Position numbers and translations under genes: made by a program. This document shows positions 1 through 5,625 of a stretch of DNA of 11,939 nucleotides, piece by piece. A model generated the notes under the pieces. It did no database searches and had not been told where the DNA came from. It worked only from the letters and a program-made list of their open reading frames with translations. Location of the stretch: the NCBI GenBank assembly GCA_031272005.1, contig JAISUQ010000187.1, positions 1 to 11,939 on the forward strand. Reading direction: 5' to 3'. The first letter of the stretch is position 1; each line of letters opens with the position of its first letter. This DNA comes from Coriobacteriales bacterium. Lineage in GTDB: Bacteria > Actinomycetota > Coriobacteriia > Coriobacteriales > UBA8131.

Positions 1-8
1 GGCTCAGC

Positions 9-1772
9 TCAGGCCAGCAGGGCGACAGCCATGACAATCAGCGCTGAAATCACGCCCACCAGGCTTTCGCCGCCCAACAGCCCGGCAGCCACCGCCACGC
101 CAAAACGCTCGGGCTCCGTCGCCTGACTGGTGGCAGTTTGAGGCTCCGGCACTTGTCGTGGCGCCGGTCGTGGTTTCGCCCGTCGCGCCAACAGGTCACA
201 GACCAGCTTGACCAGAGCGCCCAGAAACGCCGTCAGCGACAGATAGAATGGCAGGTAAACCCCCAGCCCCAGAGTCAACACCGGCAAGCGCAGCAACGTC
301 AACAGCAGGCCGGCGGCCAGCCCGATGGCAAAAGCTGGGACATGCGGGATGCCTCCGACCATCGCCGCCACCACGGAGGCCTGAGCGGCAACAAACTCCC
401 GGGGACTGCCATCGACATTGCTGCCGAAGGCCTCTGTTCCGAAAACCGTGGCCAGCGCCAGCAGGATGATGCTGGCCACCAGCGCGCCAATCACTCCACC
501 GATGGCCTGGGCAATCCACTGCTCGCGCGGATTGGTGCCCAGGATGGCGCCGGCTTTGAAGTCGTTCATCACGTCACCGGTCAGACCAGCGGCCACCGCC
601 ACCACGGCGGCAATCATGAACAGGCTGAGCAGGCTCAGCTCATGGCAGAACACCATTATCACCAGCACCACTAAAACGCCGAAGACCTCCATCGGGTCGA
701 TGCCGGTGACGCCGACGCTCTGAGAGCTGATCAGCACGGCAATCCAAACGCCCACAACCAGCAGTACCGAGGCCACCAACCCCAGGCCCAGTGCCGTAGC
801 AGCCAGCGCCGCTGTGGCCGCCGAGCCAATCGCAGCCACCAGCACGGTAGTGCGCGGCGATCGGAACACTGGTTGGGACGCTGAGCGGGACACTGAGTGG
901 GATACCGGGGACGGTTCGTCTGCCCCACCCCGTTGCCATCTCCGTCTGAGCATCGGCACCAGCTGCAACAGCACCACCCCCAGACCGGCACCGAACATCA
1001 ACCCCATGCCCAGCGAGGTCTTGATGCTGGCGGCCGTCTCCAGGCTCCAGGCGCCAACGGCTGTACCGCCTACCACCACGCCAAAATCGCCAATCAGCGC
1101 ACCGATGAACCAGACCAGACAGGCCACGGGACCGATGATGAAGCCCACCGCCAGCAGCATCGGCGAATTGTAGATGCCGAAAGCCACTCCCGGAATGCGC
1201 ACGCCTGTCAGCAGCATCTGCGGCAGCAGGGCCAGATTATCCCGCAACAAAGCATAAATCGCCGCCAGACCCATCGAGCCGAACAAAGCCTTGCTCTCCT
1301 GGGCCTGCACCTCGGCAGAGGCTTTCAACGTCTCGGCAGCCGAGACGCCAATCGGAAACGGCAGCCTGGCCTCGTCGATGAAGTAGCGGCGCAGGCAGGC
1401 CGTGGCAACCAGGCCCAGCGTCACACCAGCCAGCGCCACCAGCAGCACCTGCCAGAAGGCAACGGCATCCTGCCCGCCCAGTATCCAGTAGCCGGGGATG
1501 GTAAAGGCCAGGCCGCCGGCCACCATCGCCCCGGCGCTCATCGCGGTGTGCGTGACGTTGGCCTCGTTTAATGAAGTCGGGCACTTACCCCGCCCCAGCA
1601 AGCGCAAAAAGAAGTAGGAGATCAACGCCGCAAAGACAATCGGCCAGGGTAGCGCTCCCAGCTTCAGCGCCACATACAACGAGCTGGCCGTGATGACCGC
1701 CGAACCAACAGCCCCGATGCACATCCCGCGCCAACTCAGGGCGCGGACTGTCTGTTCGTCTTCGGATTCCAT
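9..1772 (-). CDS. OPT-family membrane transporter
   Basis: 587-residue polytopic membrane protein. It is mostly hydrophobic segments with short polar loops, consistent with a dozen or more helices. I assign it to the oligopeptide transporter (OPT/YSL) family. The evidence is the NEANVTHTAMSAG stretch near residue 70 followed by AFTIPGYW, the GDVMNDFKAG and GTNPREQW block in the second half (the family's usual 'DLKTG...GATPRRQQ' region), and a YLPFYLSLTAFLGAL segment followed near the C terminus by a glycine-rich AAGLLGGESL helix. OPT proteins take up peptides or metal chelates; the substrate cannot be told here. A polar linker rich in Ser, Arg and Pro lies around residues 283-308, and a Pro/Thr/Gln-rich loop near 530-550. 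Start: ATG at 1772, preceded by AGGAGG with 5-nt spacing. It is transcribed away from the two small plus-strand genes. Family confidence is high, substrate unknown. Confidence 0.9.
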   Translation of the reverse strand: MESEDEQTVRALSWRGMCIGAVGSAVITASSLYVALKLGALPWPIVFAALISYFFLRLLGRGKCPTSLNEANVTHTAMSAGAMVAGGLAFTIPGYWILGGQDAVAFWQVLLVALAGVTLGLVATACLRRYFIDEARLPFPIGVSAAETLKASAEVQAQESKALFGSMGLAAIYALLRDNLALLPQMLLTGVRIPGVAFGIYNSPMLLAVGFIIGPVACLVWFIGALIGDFGVVVGGTAVGAWSLETAASIKTSLGMGLMFGAGLGVVLLQLVPMLRRRWQRGGADEPSPVSHSVSRSASQPVFRSPRTTVLVAAIGSAATAALAATALGLGLVASVLLVVGVWIAVLISSQSVGVTGIDPMEVFGVLVVLVIMVFCHELSLLSLFMIAAVVAVAAGLTGDVMNDFKAGAILGTNPREQWIAQAIGGVIGALVASIILLALATVFGTEAFGSNVDGSPREFVAAQASVVAAMVGGIPHVPAFAIGLAAGLLLTLLRLPVLTLGLGVYLPFYLSLTAFLGALVKLVCDLLARRAKPRPAPRQVPEPQTATSQATEPERFGVAVAAGLLGGESLVGVISALIVMAVALLA

Positions 1773-1844
1773 ATACTCCTCCTCGCTAACCCCTAAAGCC
1801 CCGGCCGACCTCTGCCAGCACCCATCCGAAAAGCTGTTTCAAGG

Positions 1845-1873
1845 ATTATATCCGACTATCTCTGCAAACCACG
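1845..1873 (-). promoter_or_regulatory. Candidate promoter of the OPT transporter
   Basis: Reading leftwards, a perfect TATAAT lies at 1850-1845, about 72 bp before the OPT start codon. A -35 at the normal 17-nt distance would be CGTGGT (1873-1868), which is a poor match, so the promoter rests mainly on its -10 box. The 276-bp interval 1773-2048 otherwise holds a short direct repeat (1881-1890 and 1891-1900, GCCGGAATG followed by one variable base) and no gene that I can support. Confidence 0.5.
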
Positions 1874-2033
1874 CAGCGATGCCGGAATGTGCCGGAATGC
1901 CATCCCAGGCGAGACAAATCCCTTGCTGTCTTACTCCGATGGAGGGCGTAAGCCAGTAACCCTCTTGGCACGTTGCAAGCTACCTGCTGGCGCCTTTAGA
2001 GAATAAACCAGGCCTGCTGAGCTGAAAATCACG

Positions 2034-2039
2034 TATAAT
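2034..2039 (+). promoter_or_regulatory. -10 box of a probable leaderless transcript
   Basis: A perfect TATAAT ends 9 bp before the ATG of the zinc-ribbon microprotein gene at 2049. Transcription normally begins 5-9 bp after the -10 box, so the mRNA would start at or within a few bases of the start codon. There is no Shine-Dalgarno sequence in the remaining bases. No convincing -35 hexamer is visible at 16-18 bp upstream. Confidence 0.5.
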
Positions 2040-2048
2040 CTGTCCATT

Positions 2049-2249
2049 ATGTGCGGCTACGTATGCATAGGCTGCGGCGCCTGCGGGCGGCCGAAGTCCA
2101 AACTCTTCGACATTGACGCTGTTTGCATAAGCTGCGGCGCGACGATGCCCCAGGGCACCTTTGTCTGCCCCAGCTGCGGCCGCGACCAAAGCCCCGGCCA
2201 ACGCATCGCACCTCCCGGCGCATGCCTGCAGACCGCCGTAGCGGAATAA
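2049..2249 (+). CDS. Small cysteine-rich zinc-ribbon protein
   Basis: 66-residue protein with nine cysteines. Residues 26-43 read CISC-x10-CPSC, a classic treble-clef/zinc-ribbon knuckle pair (Cys26, Cys29, Cys40, Cys43). The N terminus MCGYVCIGCGACG adds Cys2, Cys6, Cys9 and Cys12, which could form a second metal site. The regular CxxC spacing in this frame is the main reason to prefer it over the antisense open frames in the same stretch. The TATAAT box immediately upstream supports it and suggests leaderless translation. The second small gene begins 7 bp after its stop, so the two may form a bicistron. Function is not recognised; such microproteins may bind nucleic acid or a partner protein, but that is inference. 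Confidence 0.65.
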   Translation: MCGYVCIGCGACGRPKSKLFDIDAVCISCGATMPQGTFVCPSCGRDQSPGQRIAPPGACLQTAVAE

Positions 2250-2256
2250 TCACGCC

Positions 2257-2451
2257 ATGGCTGTCAGCCAGAGCAACGGAGAGACGAGGCAGGTCGATCC
2301 CACAGAATATGCACTACTGCAATATAATGCTGAAACTTGCGCCATCTACGCTGACCTGGCAGATCTGGTCCTGGATAACAAAGGCAGCCAGGAAAACGCC
2401 CTGTCCGAACTCGTATCCCTGATTCAAACCAAACACAAAAACCCTGCATAA
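2257..2451 (+). CDS. Hypothetical 64-residue protein
   Basis: No family recognised. The product is acidic and mostly helical in appearance: a polar N terminus (about 15 residues), then a stretch with heptad-like hydrophobic spacing from about residue 16 to 58 containing one Cys (residue 28), ending in a basic KHKNPA tail. The ATG is 7 bp after the stop of the zinc-ribbon gene; GCGGA about 11 bp upstream is only a weak ribosome binding site. Its final codons overlap the intrinsic terminator of the convergent tRNA gene, and its TAA lies in the terminator loop. It could be a partner of the zinc-ribbon protein. A chance open frame is possible given the short length. Confidence 0.5.
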   Translation: MAVSQSNGETRQVDPTEYALLQYNAETCAIYADLADLVLDNKGSQENALSELVSLIQTKHKNPA

Positions 2452-2457
2452 GCAGGG
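2437..2457 (-). terminator. Intrinsic terminator of tRNA-Ala
   Basis: Read on the minus strand, CCCTGC (2457-2452), a TTAT loop, GCAGGG (2447-2442) and then five T residues (2441-2437) form a 6-bp GC-rich hairpin followed by a U-tract. It starts 13 bp after the CCA end of the tRNA. On the plus strand the same hairpin is preceded by A residues and not followed by T residues, so it should act mainly in the leftward direction. Confidence 0.85.
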
Positions 2458-2470
2458 CGTTAGTAGTTTA

Positions 2471-2546
2471 TGGTGGAGATGATGGGATTCGAACCCACGA
2501 CCTATACGTTGCGAACGTATTGCTCTCCCAGCTGAGCTACATCCCC
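2471..2546 (-). tRNA. tRNA-Ala (anticodon CGC)
   Basis: A complete 76-nt cloverleaf on the minus strand. The acceptor stem GGGGATG/CATCTCC contains the G3-U70 pair that is the alanine identity element. The D arm is GCTC/GAGC, the anticodon stem ATACG/CGTAT encloses TTCGCAA (anticodon CGC, reading GCG), the T arm GTGGG/CCCAT encloses TTCGAAT, and CCA is encoded at the 3' end (2473-2471). It lies 86 bp downstream of the coaBC stop in the same direction and ends in its own terminator, so it may be transcribed both by coaBC read-through and from the local promoter. Confidence 0.97.
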
Positions 2547-2553
2547 ATATGCA

Positions 2554-2583
2554 ATTGTATTCGGCACCTTCGGTGCCGGTGAA
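2554..2583 (-). promoter_or_regulatory. Candidate tRNA-Ala promoter
   Basis: On the minus strand, TTCACC (2583-2578, 4 of 6 to TTGACA) and TACAAT (2559-2554, 5 of 6 to TATAAT) are separated by 18 bp. The -10 ends 7 bp before the mature 5' end of the tRNA, so the transcript would start almost at nucleotide 1 of the tRNA. The spacer is filled by a perfect GC-rich inverted repeat, described separately. Confidence 0.4.
2562..2578. repeat. 7-bp perfect inverted repeat upstream of tRNA
   Basis: CGGCACC, a TTC loop, then GGTGCCG. It sits between the putative -35 and -10 of the tRNA promoter and 54 bp past the coaBC stop. It could be an operator, an mRNA 3' hairpin for coaBC, or a leftover stem. No T-tract follows in either direction, so it is not a standard terminator. 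Confidence 0.6.
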
Positions 2584-2591
2584 TAAACCCA

Positions 2592-2610
2592 CCAGCTGAG
2601 CTACATCCCC
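2592..2610 (-). repeat. Partial copy of the tRNA-Ala 5' end
   Basis: Nineteen bases identical to tRNA-Ala nucleotides 1-19 (2546-2528), in the same orientation and 64 bp upstream. It covers the 5' acceptor strand, positions 8-9 and the start of the D arm, then diverges. It has no anticodon or T arm, so it is not a tRNA. Likely a remnant of a tandem tRNA duplication or of an integration or excision event. Confidence 0.8.
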
Positions 2611-2632
2611 GGGGAAATGGTGCTTTGACATT

Positions 2633-3928
2633 CTAGCACAATGACTGGACGATGCGATCCAGCAGGAGGTTGGCCAGGGTGCGTTTGGGTTGCACGCCGG
2701 TGGGCTCGCTGGCTTCAGCGCTGACGAACAGCCAGCTGTTCTGGTTGCTGGCAAAGCCCAGGCCGGGCGCAGAAACGTCGTTGGCTACTATCAGGTGGGC
2801 ACCTTTAGCGGCCAGCTTCTCGCGGGCATGCAGCTCCACGTCTTCGGTCTCGGCGGCGAAGCCAACGATATAGGGGCGCTGGCCAACTGCCGACGCGCTG
2901 GTGGCGCTGGTGGCGCCACTGGCGCCGGCAGCATCGGCAGCATCGGCAGCACCAGCGCCGTTAGCGCCGCTGGTGCCAGCGGGCCGGCCAGCCAATGTCG
3001 TCAGGATGTCCGGGTTGCGGACCAACTCCAGCACTGGCGTGCCGGCTGTCTTCTTCAGCTTCTGCGTCGCCCGCTCGGCCGGACGGAAGTCGGCCACAGC
3101 GGCGGTGAACACAGCGGCGTCCAGGCCATGGAAGTGCAGCTCGGCGGCCGCCAGCATCTGCTCGGCGCTCTCCACCCGGATAACCGTGCAGCCGAATGGA
3201 TCCGGTAGCGTCACCGGGCCGGATACCAGTATCACCTCGGCGCCCCGGCGCGCAGCTTCCTCGGCAACAGCAAAGCCGGTAATGCCGCTGGAGGGGTTGG
3301 AGATGAAGCGCACCGGGTCGATGTACTCCCGCGTTGGCCCGGCGGTGACGAGGATGCGCCGGCCAACCAAATCGCGCGACCGGCGCAGCTCGGCCAGCAC
3401 CGCCTCGGCAATCTGCTCCACCGCTGCCAGTCTCCCCTCGCCCACATCGCCGCAGGCCAGCTCGCCCGTCTCCGGCTCGATGAGCACCGCGCCGCGCTGG
3501 CGCAGCACAGCCAGAGCCGTCTGAGTGGCTTCGTCGCGCCACATATGGGTATTCATGGCCGGCGCCACAATCAACGGCGCGGCGCAGGCCAGGGCAGTGG
3601 TGGTCAGCAGGTTATCGGCCACACCGGCAGCCAGCTTATTCAGCGTATTGGCGGTAGCCGGCGCGATCACGAGAACGTCAGCCTCCTGAGCCAGCGAGAT
3701 ATGATGGATTGGCGCAGCCGGGTCGTCCACAGGATCCAGGGCCACCGGCTCCTCGCTCAAGGTGCGCAGCGTTGTCGGCGTGACGAACTCGCAGGCCGCC
3801 GGGGTCATCACCACCTTGACCCGCTGGCCAGCCTTCTTCAGCAGCCGCACCAGCTCACAGGCCTTGTAGGCGGCGATACAGCCGGTGATGCCGAGCAATA
3901 CCGTGGGCGGATGTTCTGACGTAGACAC
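2633..3928 (-). CDS. coaBC: CoaBC (phosphopantothenoylcysteine synthetase/decarboxylase)
   Basis: Bifunctional cytoplasmic enzyme of coenzyme A synthesis. The CoaB half joins cysteine to 4'-phosphopantothenate using a nucleoside triphosphate; the CoaC half decarboxylates the product with FMN. In the CoaC domain (about residues 7-180) I see the flavoprotein start LLGITGCIAAYK, the catalytic His76 in IHHISLA, PAMN with Asn126, and the reactive Cys159 in ELACGDVGEGRL. In the CoaB domain (about 189-430) I see TAGPTREYIDPVRFISNPSSG with Asn211, AAVADFRP, Lys290 in KLKK, VRNPDIL and YIVGFAAET. Residues about 317-350 are a Gly/Ala/Ser/Thr low-complexity insert relative to E. coli CoaBC. The start is GTG at 3928; AAGGGAG lies about 10 nt upstream, somewhat long spacing. 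It begins 45 bp after the RNase H-QueD gene and is probably in that operon. Confidence 0.96.
   Translation of the reverse strand: MSTSEHPPTVLLGITGCIAAYKACELVRLLKKAGQRVKVVMTPAACEFVTPTTLRTLSEEPVALDPVDDPAAPIHHISLAQEADVLVIAPATANTLNKLAAGVADNLLTTTALACAAPLIVAPAMNTHMWRDEATQTALAVLRQRGAVLIEPETGELACGDVGEGRLAAVEQIAEAVLAELRRSRDLVGRRILVTAGPTREYIDPVRFISNPSSGITGFAVAEEAARRGAEVILVSGPVTLPDPFGCTVIRVESAEQMLAAAELHFHGLDAAVFTAAVADFRPAERATQKLKKTAGTPVLELVRNPDILTTLAGRPAGTSGANGAGAADAADAAGASGATSATSASAVGQRPYIVGFAAETEDVELHAREKLAAKGAHLIVANDVSAPGLGFASNQNSWLFVSAEASEPTGVQPKRTLANLLLDRIVQSLC
2879..2980. repeat. coaBC: Low-complexity insert within coaBC
   Basis: This stretch encodes about 34 residues made almost only of Ala, Gly, Ser, Thr, Asp and Asn. 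At DNA level it is a run of imperfect short repeats on themes such as GCTGGTGGC, GGCGCC and GGCAGCATC. It lies between NPDIL and the YIVGFAAET strand of the CoaB domain, a surface-loop position. Repeat slippage is the likely origin. Confidence 0.75.
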
Positions 3929-3973
3929 GATTGCACGTCTCCCTTGCGTAATCAGGTTGCCAGGATGGGCGGC

Positions 3974-4909
3974 CTACTGGCGATAGGTCAGCTTGGCGAT
4001 GGGGCTCTCCCAGACGGCGATTTCCTCCAATTTGATGCCGGCGGGCAACTTGGCGGCCAGCTGCTCGTAGATGACCCGCGCCAGGTTCTCGGCCGTGGCG
4101 TTGAGCGTATCAAAGGGCGGCACCTCATTGAGATAATGGTGGTCGTAGGCATCCAGTATCTCCAGAAGCGCCGACTTCAGATCCTTGAAGTCGTAGACGA
4201 TGCCAACCTCATCCAACTCCGTGCCACTGACCGAGGCCTCGATGTCCCAGGTATGGCCATGCAGGTTACGGCATTGGCCCGGGTAGCCCACCAGGGCGTG
4301 TGCGGCGTCGAAGTGCTCCTTGACGGTCAGGGTATAGGTTCCGGTGCTGCTCATCCTGTCTCCCTCACTTGAAGTCGGAGTGCTGGTATCGGTGCTTATT
4401 GGAGACGACCGGGCTGGCTGGGCTGCCTCCAAAGCCATCCCGCCAAACAGGTCGTTGCTGATATAGGGCACCACGGCATCCCCCACCTCGCTGGCCTGAT
4501 CCATGGCTTCGTTGGCCAGGACGTCTGCCTCAGAATTATCCTCACGATAGACATGTCGGATGCTGTACGCAGGAAACCCCGCCAGCAACTGCTGAGCCTG
4601 ACGATACAGTGGCTTGATGCCCTCATTCTTCACCTTGTACTCGCCCTTGAGCTGTTTGACCAGCAGCTCGCTGTCGGCACAGATCTCCAGCTTCTGCACC
4701 GACAGCGCCGCGGCATTCTCCAAACCCCAGATCAGGGCGCGGTACTCGGCGACGTTGTTGGTGGCCACACCGATAAACGCTCCACCGCGGGTCAGCGTCA
4801 ACAGCTCCCGGCCATTGTCAACACACAGGGTAAAGCCGATGCCGCTGGGGCCGGGATTGCCGCGGCTGCCGCCGTCGGTATTCAATACGGCATGCTCAAC
4901 TGCTATCAT
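3974..4909 (-). CDS. RNase HI-QueD fusion protein
   Basis: 311 residues with two unrelated enzyme domains in one uninterrupted frame. Residues 1-135 are an RNase HI-like domain with all four carboxylates: Asp12 in TDGGSRGNPG, Glu55 in NNVAEYRAL, Asp79 in ICADSELLVKQLKGEYKVKN, and Asp129 in REDNSEADVLANEAMD. Residues 186-311 are a 6-pyruvoyl-tetrahydropterin synthase/QueD domain: zinc ligands His204, His217 and His219, catalytic Cys213 in the CRNLHGH motif (C-x3-HGH), the Asp-His pair in DAYDHHYLNE, and Glu301 in VWESP. QueD makes 6-carboxytetrahydropterin for queuosine. The intervening 50 residues are Ser/Thr/Pro-rich. The ATG at 4909 overlaps the previous stop as ATGA and has GAGG 7 nt upstream. 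Met186 (4354) has its own strong ribosome binding site, so QueD may also be made alone. Domain assignments are firm; whether the fused protein is the working form is open. Confidence 0.92.
   Translation of the reverse strand: MIAVEHAVLNTDGGSRGNPGPSGIGFTLCVDNGRELLTLTRGGAFIGVATNNVAEYRALIWGLENAAALSVQKLEICADSELLVKQLKGEYKVKNEGIKPLYRQAQQLLAGFPAYSIRHVYREDNSEADVLANEAMDQASEVGDAVVPYISNDLFGGMALEAAQPARSSPISTDTSTPTSSEGDRMSSTGTYTLTVKEHFDAAHALVGYPGQCRNLHGHTWDIEASVSGTELDEVGIVYDFKDLKSALLEILDAYDHHYLNEVPPFDTLNATAENLARVIYEQLAAKLPAGIKLEEIAVWESPIAKLTYRQ
4360..4366 (-). promoter_or_regulatory. Internal ribosome binding site before the QueD domain
   Basis: GAGGGAG on the minus strand, 5 nt before the in-frame ATG at 4354 (residue 186 of the fusion), exactly where the QueD domain begins (MSSTGTYTLTVKEHF). 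Sequence and spacing are as good as those before most genes in this window. It suggests a separate QueD product or a relic of a formerly independent queD. Confidence 0.6.
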
Positions 4910-5625
4910 CTGACCACCTCACCCGAGACCACCAGCAAGCGGTGGCAATGGGGGCATTCGCCTATCTCCGGCCCCTGAGTCAGTTTGGCCAATTGGCCAT
5001 CGGTAAAGGCCACGCGGCAGCCACTGCAATGGCTGCCTTCCAGGTGCGCTGCGCCGGCGCCACCCTTGGCCTGGCGGGCTTGCTCGTAGCGCTTCAACAG
5101 TTCCGCCGGCAGGGCAGCGGTCAGCTGTTCGCGCAGTTTTTCGGTGATGAAGGTCTCCTTCTGGATAGCCGCGCCTTCGCTCTGAAAGGAGCTGACCAGC
5201 TCCTCATCCTGCCTGGATAGCTTCTCCAGTGCCTGCTGCACCTGGGCCTGTACTTCGGCCGCCTTATCCAACCGCTCCATCAGCTTGAGCGCTTCAAACT
5301 CCACCTTTTCGCGTCGTCGGGCCAGGCTTTCCAGTTCCAATGTCAGGTTGGTGACTTCCTTGTAGTTGGCCGCTGTATCGATCTGAGCCTGGGCCTCTGC
5401 CGATTTGGCTTTCAGGCTGGCTTCCTCGTCCTGTAATTGCTTAATAGCTTGTTCGCATTCATGGTACAGCGAATTCACCTGTTCGGCCTTGCGTTGGACC
5501 TCAGCCTGTTTGGCTCTGAGGTCCAGCAGCTTCTGGCGCTGCGGCAATCCATCAAGCTGCTTTTTCAGGCGTATCAACTGGTAGTCGGCAGCTGTCAACT
5601 CCATCAGGGTCCTGGCATCACTCAT
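4906..5625 (-). CDS. Coiled-coil zinc-ribbon protein (DUF164/zf-RING_7 family)
   Basis: 239 residues. Residues 10-185 form a long charged, heptad-patterned helical region (coiled-coil hairpin), with the family-typical NYKEVTNLTLELESL segment at 87-101. The C terminus carries a C4 zinc ribbon: Cys200 and Cys203 in HCSGC, Cys224 and Cys227 in ECPHC. The biochemical role of this family is poorly defined; a nucleic-acid or chaperone-like function has been supposed. It is translationally coupled on both sides: its ATG overlaps the Nif3 stop as ATGA, and its TGA overlaps the start of the RNase H-QueD gene as ATGA. The same gene order Nif3 / zinc ribbon / RNase H occurs in Actinobacteria, which supports the family call. 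Confidence 0.93.
   Translation of the reverse strand: MSDARTLMELTAADYQLIRLKKQLDGLPQRQKLLDLRAKQAEVQRKAEQVNSLYHECEQAIKQLQDEEASLKAKSAEAQAQIDTAANYKEVTNLTLELESLARRREKVEFEALKLMERLDKAAEVQAQVQQALEKLSRQDEELVSSFQSEGAAIQKETFITEKLREQLTAALPAELLKRYEQARQAKGGAGAAHLEGSHCSGCRVAFTDGQLAKLTQGPEIGECPHCHRLLVVSGEVVR

Noticed and set aside
138..1571. Several plus-strand open frames antisense to the OPT gene, the longest at 897-1571
   Set aside because: They are rich in Gln, His, Arg, Pro and Ala, have no family motif, and mirror the high-GC codon pattern of the real gene on the other strand.
1980..2253. Two minus-strand open frames opposite the zinc-ribbon microprotein
   Set aside because: The plus-strand frame has ordered CxxC pairs and a -10 box just before its ATG; the reverse frames are Ala/Arg-rich with no motif.
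2442..2457. Same hairpin as a plus-strand terminator for the small genes
   Set aside because: On the plus strand the A-tract is upstream and no T-tract follows.
2625..2653. TTGACA on the plus strand as a -35 box
   Set aside because: No -10-like hexamer at 16-18 bp, and it would drive transcription antisense into coaBC with no gene to serve.
2314..2754. Minus-strand open frame of 146 codons running through the tRNA
   Set aside because: It reads straight through tRNA-Ala and its terminator and overlaps the 3' end of coaBC in another frame. The open frame is a by-product.
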